DNA of 54,562 nt from Welwitschia mirabilis. Its lineage: Eukaryota > Gnetophyta > Gnetopsida > Welwitschiales. Positions 44,157 to 54,452 of the stretch are shown in pieces. The stretch lies in assembly GCA_051453625.1 (NCBI GenBank), contig JBOZIK010000001.1, positions 178,710,894 through 178,765,455 on the forward strand. Reading direction: 5' to 3'. Position 1 is the first letter of the stretch; each line of letters begins with the position of its first letter. Under the pieces are notes generated by a model. It worked only from the letters and a program-made list of their open reading frames with translations. It was not told the origin of the DNA and did no database searches. A program made the position numbers and the translations under genes.

Positions 44157-46931
44157 TGTAAAGCCCCAAATTTCTATGATTGAAAATATTTATCTTTAAT
44201 GCTCTAATACCAAATGTAACACCCGTAATTCTAACTTTAAACTTATGATCATTACTTATTTTTACCAAAGGATTAAGTACTCATCATTCCCTTCTATAAT
44301 ATGTATTAATTACAAAATAACCCACAATTTTAATAAAAATTCAACACATGAGGACCCTTAATTTTAATGCCTTTCAAAAATATAAATTTTATAGTAATTA
44401 ATAATTAATGATTCCCATCATTAAGCCTGTTTATGATAACATTTAAATAATTTGAAAGGAGGCGGTAAACACATGATCTTTTCTTGAGATTTCATTTACA
44501 ATAAATGGATATTAATATCATATTAAAGGCATAATACCAATATTCAATACTCATAATTAGACTTATAATCTTCAAGAAATATCTGCAAGTGGTGCCATAA
44601 ATAAATTATCAACTGCATATATTAACAAAAATTAATTTAAGAAAATACAATCACAATTACAATTAATATGTCCTTTGAGGTAAGTACATAACTAAAGATT
44701 CAATATTCTAAAGAAAGTTCTTTAAGAAAACATGAAGAATATGTACTCAAATTTTCATGTTTAATTGCAAAAATCTTCAAGGAAAATACCATTATTTAAT
44801 ATAATATGAATCCTCAAACTAGATTTCATAAAATGAAAATCATACATATAATAGAATGAAGTTTTTCTTTCATCACAACCAAGGAACATTAAGTAGAAAA
44901 ACATGTTACATTCTCATGAAACTCAGGCATATGACACCTAGTATTGTAACAAATAAGAATTTCAATTATTCAACAAGATTTTTCATAATCACTAGATCAA
45001 TGATCCTCCACATCCATATGCCCATTTCAGCATTTATACTCCAAAATTTTCACCTATCACATAAAGGTATGAAATGAGCATTGTGAAAATATCATAGCTC
45101 CTAGTATGATCCAAGCAAGAATAGGTAGTTTGACCAGATTATTCAAGAATTAAAATAGAAAAGACAAATCAAGACTTTAAAAAAATCAAGATATAATATA
45201 GATAATGACCTCATGGTTATGAACAAGAATATCAATATAAATAATATCTCAATCACTTCACTGGCTCATTTGACAATCTATGAAGCCCCCTACCTCATTT
45301 GGCAGTTTGTGGTTTTCATGTAATATTTAATTTCACTATCTCATTCGGTGATCTATGAAGTCCACTGCCTCATTCAATGATCTATGGTACTTATTATATA
45401 TATATATATATAATCTCAATCATCATTAACTTCACTACCTTATTTGGTGATCTATGAAGCCCACTGACTCATTCNNNNNNNNNNNNNNNNNNNNNNNNNN
45501 NNNNNNNNNNNNNNNNNNNNNNNNNNNNNNNNNNNNNNNNNNNNNNNNNNNNNNNNNNNNNNNNNNNNNNNNNNCGAAAAATGAACTCATGGTTATGAAC
45601 AAGAATATCAATATAATATATATAATAATTATTAACTTCACTGCCTCGTTTAGTGATCTGTAAAGCCCACTACCTCATTTAGTGATCTATAGTTCTCATA
45701 TAATATTTAACTTTACTGCCTCATTTGGCGATCTGTGAAGTCCACTTCCTCATTTGACAATTTCTAATACTCATATGCATATAAAATCTTAATCATCATT
45801 AACTTCACTACCTTATTTGGTGATCTATGAAGCCCACTGCCTCATTCAATGATTTGTGATAATATAATATATATACCCACTACCTCATTTAACAATCTGT
45901 GAGATTCTCTCTTAACTGCCTCATTTTGTAATCTGTGAAGTTCATTGTCTCATTAAAAAATCTATGGAAAATCCATAACCATAAGTCCAAATAAGATGCT
46001 ATCACAAAGTTAAGAGAGGTTTAACCATAGCACAATATCTCGACAAGACTTTAAAAGTAGATGATAAGATGAGTATAATAGGATTTAATCAAAAGTTTTC
46101 ATCTCATACAAGAAGATAACTTTAAGATATTGAGGAAAGGTAAATGAAGATAAACTATGTGTCAACACAGAGTTTTTCTTATTCAAGCAACATATGGTCT
46201 AACAACTAATTTATAGGAATACATATACATCAATCTCAATAAATAATGCATAATAAAGGACCATTAATAAAATTCGAGAGAATAAATCCATACATAAACA
46301 TGATGATTTCAATACAAAATGCATAAGAAAGAATCAATAAGGAAGCACAAAAGTAAAGAACCATATCAGCAAGTTCATTGTTTGAAGACCTTCCAAGTGT
46401 TTTAGAGCTCCTAAGCATTCTAAGATTTTAATATTTTATGGCAAAATTATTTTAGAAAAATAAAACTAGTCTTAAGAAAGGAAGTACTCTATTTAAAGTA
46501 AGAGAACAAGAGTAAGGTGATGAGACTCAAGAATACGAAAGGACACAACATGAGGTAATGGTTAAGAGAGGGGGTTACATAATGTTTTATAAAAGACTAC
46601 TTGATCACGAGTGCTTTTAATAATATAATAAAGATAATGCTTCACATTTGATAATGAGAAAAAAGGATAAATAACATATCTTCATAATATACATTCAATT
46701 CAACATAATTGCATAAGTAAATAAAAGAAATTATTTCCACCACAAGAGCATATGAAAATTGGATACAAACATTTAATTAAAAGGTACTTATATTATAATT
46801 TAATAAGACTACATTTCAAGAACATAGCATTTACAACAGTTGGCAGTTTCAAGTAATTCAATATTTTCCAAATATTTCATTATATATAAACTTGCAAACT
46901 TTATAAGAAAAGTAAAAATGCAGACATGACA
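44157..46931 (-). mobile_element. 3' LTR of chromovirus (Ty3/gypsy), minus strand
   Basis: It begins TGTAAAGCCCC at 44,157 and ends at the ACA before the PPT-like TTCTTAAGGAGGTGAGAA (minus strand, 46,932-46,949). It is homologous to 49,874-51,907. It includes an embedded second LTR end and PBS relic near 44,201-44,224, a (TA)n tract at about 45,393-45,410, and a minisatellite of CTGCCTCATT..GTGATCTATGAAG units at 45,250-45,970. The 100-N gap at 45,475 is flanked by repeated sequence (TCATGGTTATGAACAAGAAT both sides), so the length is inflated. Long LTRs and a TGTAACACCC edge fit a Tekay/Del-like chromovirus. Confidence 0.78.
44201..44224 (-). promoter_or_regulatory. Fossil primer-binding site and LTR end inside the LTR
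   Basis: GCTCTAATACCA is the complement of TGGTATTAGAGC, one C-to-T from the initiator-Met PBS TGGTATCAGAGC. Two bases later comes TGTAACACCC, a typical chromovirus LTR start. The pair lies 44 bp inside the LTR edge at 44,157. The other LTR has the same arrangement (relic at 49,916-49,940). Confidence 0.75.
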
Positions 46932-46979
46932 TTTCTCACCTCCTTAAGAAGTTTTATCCTAGAAACTTGCTAATAGATC

Positions 46980-47065
46980 AGGTTTCCATTAATTAATATC
47001 TACTTTTATCTCCCAAGTTACTGCTTCTACAGATTGGTTATATCATAATAATCTTGAAAATATTT
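46980..47065 (-). pseudogene. Chromovirus integrase C-terminal remnant
   Basis: The minus strand reads L-[stop]-Y-N-Q-S-V-E-A-V-T-W-E-I-K-V-D-I-N, matching the end of chromovirus integrases (…LW.N….EATWE.E.DM…), the stop replacing Trp (TGG to TGA). It ends about 40 bp before the PPT and the 3' LTR, as expected. Everything upstream of it in pol appears deleted: only about 2.9 kb lie between the LTRs, instead of a full gag-pol. Confidence 0.78.
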
Positions 47066-49300
47066 TCCACATTATGTATTAAAAGTTACCCTTATAGACA
47101 TATAGATATTTACAATCTTCCTAAAGATTAATTTGGAAATTTAAATTTGTAATTGGTATCTTTATTTACAACATGAATCATGTCATCTTACTAATCACTT
47201 CATAGTAAAAATATAAATCCATATTCTTTCTTCTTCATTTTAACAAACTTATTACAAAGTGCATGTTGGAAGTTCTTTTTAGTTGCCTTCATGTTGGAAG
47301 TAGTTGGTATAGGCTAGCCTTTAGCTTTACACTATTGTTCTTCAATAAATAAATCCACATAGCTTAGTTTGGGTCATTGGTATCATCAATCTAAAGATTC
47401 ATAAAACTTATTCTTACATTAAGTAAGATGTCCAATCACCTTCATTGCAATACTAAACTTCATGGCATAATGGCTTCAAAAATTTACATAAACTCTTATG
47501 TTAGTTATGATCTTATAATATCTTTTGTTTTTGAAGCTTATAATGATCACTTAATTAGGTAAAAGGTTGTGAACTAGCATATTTCTCATGTAAGAAATTT
47601 TCAAAAAAATAGTTAAATACACTTATAGATAAGTTGAAACATTTAATCTCATAAGTGAAAATATCTCAATGACCTTCTTATGTTGATCAAAGTAAAATGT
47701 GCTTAATTAACCTTTAAGTCCAAAACTATAACTCAAGTTGATAACACTATAATATGTTAATTGAAATTATGACACAAACTTCTGAATTTGTTATGTAGAA
47801 ATTACTCAAGCTTAAGTTTCAAAATTTTAGACTTCTTCCACATTATACTTTTTTATTGAACACTTCTTTTTTCAAGCTTCATTGGTAATTTTCCATGTAC
47901 AATTTAGTTGAAATTTCACTTTAATGATTTATAAGGATGATATAGCATCTTAGTTCCTAATAAGTCAAGGACATAATGTATAAAATAAGGCTATGCAAAT
48001 ATAGGCCAAATAAGTATACAAGAGATTTTCAATTAGTTCAGAGCAAGCAGTGTCTAATCCATAAGGTTGAAGTGCATAGTCCATCTAAACAAGATCATAA
48101 ATTTTGATCATATAGANNNNNNNNNNNNNNNNNNNNNNTTTATTAAGTAGCTAAGGATTACAATATGCATGCCAATAAAAATTACAAATGAGGGTTCTAT
48201 TAGTATAAGAATTTCATAAGACAAGAGTTATTTAAGGATTTATTGACAATAGTATATGGGATAATAAGATAAGCCAAAGAGTTAATTCATTGATGCAAGT
48301 AATACCTCTTTACTTTTATCCACCAACATATTATGATAATATATAAGATAGCTTTTACATGCTAAATAGGCAAAAATTCAACTATATCTACTTAGCTGCT
48401 AGAAGGTTTTCATTCAGTTGAGGTAAAGAATTAATTTATTACATTAACTTTATGTTCCCACTTACATCATTAACAAAATTAATTTCTACACCATTTAGAT
48501 TACTTTTGTTTTCTTATTGAGAAAATTTTATTCTTCTTTATTTATCCTTATAATTTTATTGATGAAATATTTAACCATAATCATGTCATCTTCTATCTTC
48601 ACAGATTTAGTACTAACATAACCCTGTCTCTCCTTCAATACATTGTTGATATTAAAAATAATAAAACTTTCATGAAAACTTTTAATATGTGTGAAAGGAA
48701 AATTAACTTCAATAGGAAAAACCATTAAATTAGACTAGATGACTTCTTCTGTAGACTTATTATAGGTGCTTCTTGTTTCTTCCTTTTAAAGTAGTTTCTA
48801 ACATATAGAAAACATGCCATGTTCTTGAAATCATTTGTTGCATTTCAATTAGTAATCATTTATTAATAGTCCCATAAATATATCTCTTCCTTAAGGTTTA
48901 TGTATTACTCTAGTGTTGATTTAAGCCTTATTTACTCTAATTCTTCCTTTAATCATACTTATATTCTGAGTGAGTAGTTTTTTCTAAGGTTGCATTCTTT
49001 TAATATCTTGAAACATTCTTCTTTTTGCTCTAATATTTGTATTTATGATGCATAATTCTTCACCAATTTTAACCTTTCTTAAGGATTCTATAATTGTATT
49101 TAGTTGAAATAATTTGACTTGACCTAAAATTACTGGATGTAGACCAGTCACAACTTTTCTGGCTTTTACTTCTTCATACCTACTTATAAGATTGTGGAAT
49201 TTGTTAGCCTTTACATTTATGAAAAATTCTATGATGTATATACCTCTATAGCTTTTTTAAATTCTTCTCATTTCATATGTGTTGAAAGTAATGATCAAGG
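47066..49300 (-). other. Chromovirus internal remnant, largely unreadable
   Basis: No RT, RNase H or integrase core is visible on either strand. A possible zinc-knuckle scrap (C-N-K-stop-F-Q-E-H...C) occurs at about 48,790-48,840 on the minus strand. A 22-N gap lies at 48,117-48,138. The 65-codon frame at 48,528-48,725 matches nothing I recognise. Confidence 0.4.
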
Positions 49301-49560
49301 TCTCTTTGCATTTTAACATATTTCTATATTTTATCGTATAGTCACTCTTCTAACAAGTTGATGAGTGATGAAGTTGAATGATTTTAATTTGTTTTACATA
49401 CATATTAATCATGCTCCTACATGTTCCATGTTATTGATACCTTAGAAAGTTGAAGGTTTCATCCTCTTAAGTTGCACCATCATAGAGTTATTGTCTTCCC
49501 ATTCATTGCTTGCTCATAAGTGCATCCACCAAGTTGCTAACCAGATTTATTAAAGTTGTA
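49300..49560 (-). pseudogene. Possible chromovirus gag remnant
   Basis: On the minus strand a segment M-V-Q-L-K-R-M-K-P-S-T-F-stop-G, then A-stop-L-I-C-M, N-K-L-K-S-F-N-F resembles the chromovirus gag start (…F….P..F.G...P..AE.WL..ME). Its position, about 300 bp from the PBS, supports gag. Stops stand where Trp or Gln codons would be. Weak on sequence alone. Confidence 0.42.
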
Positions 49561-49858
49561 ATATTAATTGATCAAATAAATACCCTTCTTGGGGCTATGT
49601 TAAACCAATAAGAATTAATCTATACATACTACAAGTATAAATTTCCATGCTAAAACTTGCAACTTAAATAGAGCTAAACCGAGTAATTTTGTAAGCCTAA
49701 CACTACTTAACCATTATGAATTCATCAAACTAATAATACTCATGCCTAGTGAGTTTGTAAACCTTAAAAAAAAAAGTTATGCCAAGTGAATTTGTTGCCC
49801 TACGCTTTAAAATTGATGTGACTTCATGACAGATATGCCCAACACAATCGCAACCTAG

Positions 49859-49870
49859 GTTTTGATACCA
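49859..49870 (-). promoter_or_regulatory. Initiator-Met primer-binding site of the chromovirus
   Basis: GTTTTGATACCA is the complement of TGGTATCAAAAC, two G-to-A changes from TGGTATCAGAGC. It lies three bases from the LTR edge at 49,874. Confidence 0.8.
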
Positions 49871-49873
49871 AAA

Positions 49874-51076
49874 TATAAAGCCCTAAATTCCTTTAGTTGA
49901 AAATCTTTATATTTAACACTTAATACCAAATGTAACACCCGTAATTCTAACTTTAAACTTATAATTGTTACTTATTTTTACGAAAGGATTAAGTACTTAT
50001 CATTCTCTTTTATAATATGTCTTAATTAGAAAATAACCCATAATTTTAGTAAAAATTCATCACATGAGGACCCCTAATTTTAATACCTTTCAAAGTATAA
50101 ATTTTATAGTAATTAATGATTTCCATCATCAAGCCTATTTATGGTAACATTTAAATAATTTGGGGCGGAAAACACATGATCTTTTCTTAAGATTTTAATT
50201 ACAATAAATGAATATTAATATCACATTAAAGGCATAATACCAATATTCAATACTCATAATTAGACTTATAATCTTTAAGAAATGTCTATAAGTGGTGTCA
50301 TAAATAAATTGTCAACTTCATATGTTAACAAAAATTAATTTACAAAAAGAAAATCAAAATTACATTTAATACATCCTTCAAGGTAATTATGTAACTAAAG
50401 ATTCAAGATTCTGAATAATGTTCCTCAAGAAGTCATGAAGAATATGTACTCAAATTTTGATGTTTCATTGCAAAAATCTTCAAGGAAAATATCCATTATT
50501 CAATATAGTATAAATCCTCGAACTAGATTTCATAAAATGAAAATAATACATATAATAGAATGAAGTTCTTATTTTATTACAACCAAGGAACATTAAGCAG
50601 AAAAACATATTACATTCTCATGAAACTCAAACATATGATACCAAGTACTATGACAAATAAGAATTTCAGTTATTCAGCAAGATTTTTTATAATAACTAGA
50701 TCAATGATCCTCCACATTCGTATGCCCAGTTTAGCATTCATACTCTAGAATTTTCACCTATCATACAAAGGTATGAGATGAGAACTATGAAGATCTCACA
50801 ACTCCCAGTATGATCCAGGCAAGAATAGGTGGTTTAGCAAGATTCTTCAAGAATTAAGATAGAAAGAATAAATCAAGACTTCAAAAAAGTTAAGATATAA
50901 TATAGATAATGATCTCATGGTTATGAATGAGAATATCAAATATAAATAATATCTCAATCACTTCACTACCTCGTTCAGCTCATTGAAGGTTTATGGTTTT
51001 CATATAATATTTAACTTTACTACTTCATTCAGCAATCTCTAAAGCTCATTACCTTATTTGACTATCTATGGTACTC

Positions 51077-51113
<37 letters not shown>

Positions 51114-51907
51114 CATAATCATATATAATTATAATCATCATTAACTTCACTTCCTTGTTCGATAATCTGTAAATCTCACTACTTATTTAGTGATCTATGA
51201 TAATATAATATCCCTATTACCTCATTCAGTGATTTATGGGATTCTCTCTTCACTACCTTGTTTAGCGATCTGTGAAGTCCACTGCCTCATTCAGCAATCT
51301 TTGTAAAATCTATGACCGTAAGTCCAAACAATATGCTATGACAAAGTTAAGATATGTTTGACCATAGCATAACATCTTAAAAATACTTTAAAAGTAGATG
51401 ACAAGATGAGTACAATATGATTTAATCACAAGTTTTCATCTCATACAAGAAGATAACTTCAAGATATTAAGGAAAGATAAATGAATATGAAATATGTGTC
51501 AACATAGAGTTTTTCTCATTCAAGCAACATATGATTTAACAATTGACTTATAGGAATACATATGCATTGATCTCAATAAACAATGCATAAGAAAGGACCA
51601 ACAAGAAAGCATGAAAGTAAAGAATCATACCTACAAGTTTGTTATTGGAAGATCTTCCAAGTGTTTCAGAGCTCCTATGCCTCCTAAGCTTTCAAGATTT
51701 TATGGCAAGATTATTTTGAAAAAATAAAACTATATTTAAGAAAGGAAGGACTCTATTTAAAGTAAGAGAACATGAGTAAGGTGACAAGACTCAAGAATAC
51801 GAAAGNNNNNNNNNNNNNNNNNNNNNNNNNNNNNNNNNNNNNNNNNNNNNNNNNNATAAAAAATTGTCTATCCACCGAGTGCTTTTAATAATATAATAAA
51901 GATAATG
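49874..51907 (-). mobile_element. 5' LTR of chromovirus, interrupted by copia
   Basis: It begins TATAAAGCCCT (TG to TA) and parallels 44,157 onward: TAACACCCGTAATTCTAAC, the 50,560 segment matching 44,856, the CTACCTCATTC minisatellite at 50,950-51,300, and a (TA)n tract at 51,079-51,108. There is a 50-N gap at 51,806-51,855. At GATAATG (51,907) homology to 46,644 stops and copia sequence begins. The remaining about 290 bp should lie beyond the window. Confidence 0.8.
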
Positions 51908-52485
51908 AAATTAGAGGATCGACCCTAGAGGGGGGATGAATAGGTCTTTAAAAGTCAATTTCCTTTATCTTCACAACTTGCAAATAAGACAAGTAGATAT
52001 GTAATACAACAGTAAGATATTTAATGATAGATAGACATCACCCTTCAGCTCCTCAGACTCCTTATCCTTGGTTGGCATATATTAGCTTCCAATAATGGTT
52101 TTTAGGCTCATCAAATAACCTATCATAATTTTAGAGGATTTTATGGCTGATCCCCAATCACAGATAAATGGAAGAAAGAAGAATGCATAAATGCATAGAT
52201 TTTTCTCTTAGAGGTACAGTAATCGCTTCTTTTAAGTAGGTGTAATAATAGATTCAATCCGAAATTTGAACTTGAAACTAGTTTAAATATAATGCTAAAA
52301 GATTGTAACAGTTTTTCTTTTTCAATCTCTAATCTTACAAAAAACAATACCTTCCTTTTGATTGGAAGAGAGCTTAAATACTAAACATGCATAAAGTAAC
52401 CATTTGATGAGGATGAAGAGAATCATTACACTATTTTGATGAACTATTATACCTTTTTGATGGATCATTAAAAATGTACTTGACC
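51908..52485 (+). mobile_element. Copia LTR-like region
   Basis: After TGAAATTAGAGGATCGACCC comes CTAGAGGGGGGATGAATAGG, a phrase common near the start of plant copia LTRs (recalled, not searched). It is inserted in the chromovirus LTR. No PBS is visible between here and the copia protease. Confidence 0.5.
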
Positions 52486-52489
52486 TTGA

Positions 52490-53000
52490 TATAATACTCA
52501 GTCACCCAAACATCTAGTTATCCTTATTTATAATCTTTGGTTGCCATTGTTTATCGCAGATTTCTTAATATAGAACAGGTGCATATTTGGTCATCCTTAT
52601 GATTATATGTGATCGACCTTTACTCAATTGCCCTGACATTGATTACTCAATTAACCTTATGCAGGTAGATTCTGAGCAAAATATGATCACCTGTCTATAA
52701 TTTGTCAATCATTCATTCTGTCATCAAACTGAATTTCGCAGATTATAATGTAGTCACCCATGTCCGTTTAACAGTCACCTATGTTTGCCCTAGTTCTTAC
52801 ATAAAGGCTTAAACTGGGTTGCTCAAATAAGAGTTTTTGGTTACCTATTCTTGAACTGGTATTCTTCCTAATGTATTAACTTAGTTGGTAGGTATGACAC
52901 ACTCGATCGCCCATTTTGCAATAGGTCATTTTCTTTATCAGCATCAGTTCAGTCACCTGATGTTTTATGTGTGGTCACCTAATTCTGAAGCAGTTTCACA
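52490..53000 (+). repeat. Degenerate GTCACC-word array
   Basis: A dozen or more copies of a short word, GGTCACCTA / AGTCACCCA / GATCGACCT / GATTACTCA, lie at irregular 20-60 bp spacing (for example near 52,499, 52,611, 52,685, 52,752, 52,770, 52,904, 52,951, 52,973). It may descend from a GGTCGACC-rich LTR or leader through CG loss. Confidence 0.55.
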
Positions 53001-53008
53001 GTTCTTAC

Positions 53009-53530
53009 TAGTATCTGAATAGTGATTGCTCAAGACATATGATAGGTGATAAGTCAAACTTCATCAACTTCAAGAAATACAATGGAGAAGAAGTCACTTT
53101 TTGGGATAATAAAAGATCTCAGATTGAAAGCACTGGAAGCATTGATAGAGGTAAATTATCCAATATTCACAATGTATTATTTATTAATGGATTAAAGTAT
53201 AATTTATTAAGAATTAATCAAATTTATAATAAAGGTCATAAAGTGTTTTTTGATGAAAATAAATGTATTATAAAACACAATAAAATAGATCAACTATTAC
53301 TTGTAGCCAATAGACATGAAAATATCTATTGTGTAAATTAATTTAATAACTCTACTTATCTATCTTCTCATACTTAAGAAGACGTTATCTGGTATCAATA
53401 TTTAGGTCACATCAGTTTTAATTCATTAAAAAAATTATGTCATAATGAAATAGTTAGGGGTCTTTGTAAAATTTCTCTCTTACAAAGGGCTATATGACAC
53501 TTATTAAAAGGGAAAACAAACCAGAACATC
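53009..53530 (+). pseudogene. Copia protease end and gag-pre-integrase domain
   Basis: From 53,009 the frame reads stop-Y-L-N-S-D-C-S-R-H-M-I-G-D. Copia relatives have W-Y-L-D-S-G-C-S-R-H-M-T-G-D, so the Trp, the catalytic Asp (codon 53,018-53,020) and the following Gly are each changed by a G-to-A. The open frame 53,039-53,341 then carries the pre-integrase domain: FINFKKYNGEEVTFWDNK, IHNVLFINGLKYNLLRINQI, ENKCIIKHNK, ANRHENIYCVN. The HHCC finger follows (YQYLGHISFNSLKKL, first His to Tyr, later Cys pair lost). Gag and the protease N-terminus are missing upstream. Confidence 0.9.
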
Positions 53531-53559
53531 TCATAAAAAGGTTAGCAATATCACAACTA

Positions 53560-54240
53560 GTAAACCTTTAGATTTAATGTATATAGATTTAGTTGGGCTT
53601 ATTCCAACTGCTAGTCTATGCAGAAAAAGATATTTTCTAGTTATGTTTGATGAATTTTCTATATTTAAATGGGTAGATTTTCTTTATGTAAAATCTAATG
53701 CTTATGAAAATTTTGTTAAAATTTGCAAGAAGCTTCAAACAAAAAAGGGGTACATAATAGTAAAAATCCGAAGTAATCATGGTAGAGAGTTTAAGAATGA
53801 AAGATTTGAACATTATTACAACTCAAATGGAATTGTCCATAAGTTTTCAGCTCCTAAAATCCCTCAACAAAATGGAATAGCTGAAAGGAAAACTTGAAAT
53901 CTACTAGATATGGCAGGAGTTATGCTAAATAATAAGAATATTCCAAAATAGTTTTGGGCTGAAGCAGTGATCACATTGTGTCATATTTCAAACAAAGTGT
54001 ATTTAAGGCCTGAAACTTCTAAAACTCCTTATGAGCTTTGGAAAGAAAAGAAGCCAAATATATCTTACTTTAAAACCTTTGTAATTAATTGCTTCATTCT
54101 AAAAGATAGAAAAGAATTAGCAAAATTTAATTCTAAGTCAGATGAAGAAATCTTTTTAGGGTACTCTCAATCTAGTAGAGTCTGTAGAGTATTTAACAAA
54201 TGAACTCTACATATGGAAGAATCTATTAATGTAAAAATTC
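53560..54240 (+). pseudogene. Copia integrase core
   Basis: Two open stretches (53,577-53,897 and 53,967-54,203) in one frame carry YIDLVGLIPTASLCRKRYFL, DEFSIFKWVDFLYVKSNAYE, IVKIRSNHGREFKNERFEHY, PQQNGIAERKT, then WAEAV, ISNKVYLRPETSKTPYELW, FLGYSQSSRVCRVFNK. Of the D,D,E triad, the first Asp (YIDLVG) and the Glu (GIAERK) remain, but the second Asp is Asn (codon 53,775-53,777; R-S-N-H-G), a G-to-A. Stops at 53,895 and 53,949 separate the parts; TGA replaces Arg and TAG a Gln- or Trp-type codon. SIRE/Maximus-like by the SRHMTGDKS-type start, but the lineage is not certain. Confidence 0.92.
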
Positions 54241-54452
54241 ATGATGTTTCAGATTCTCAGAATCCATTGACCTTGATGAATATCTAACCCCTTCCTATCT
54301 TATCAATCAAAAAGAAGAAATCTTAAAAGATAAGACAACCTTAGAAATTAAGAAACTCAAGGATCATCCTCTAGAATCTATCATTGAAAATGTTTAGTAA
54401 GGCATTATTACTAGAAATTATCTTAAAAAATTTAGTGCTCATGTATCTCTAT
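54241..54452 (+). pseudogene. Copia integrase-to-RT linker
   Basis: Continues with HPLESIIENV, then a GIITRNYLKKFSAHVSL segment, the usual linker (H..E.IIG....GV.TR...) before RT. It is cut by the repeat at 54,453, so no RT is present in the window. Confidence 0.75.

Noticed and set aside
44856-45077. Plus-strand frame similar to one at 50,560-50,748
   Set aside because: The two frames are similar because they are the same place in the two LTRs of one element. Nothing suggests selection on the protein.
45250-45970. CRISPR-like spaced repeats
   Set aside because: Units are contiguous and degenerate, the DNA is a plant LTR, and no cas gene is present. It is an LTR minisatellite.
48528-48725. 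65-codon minus-strand frame in the chromovirus interior
   Set aside because: No match to gag, protease or RT patterns, and too short in AT-rich DNA to be significant.
52141-52347. Minus-strand 68-codon frame in the copia LTR-like region
   Set aside because: No motif; on the opposite strand to copia pol; likely chance.
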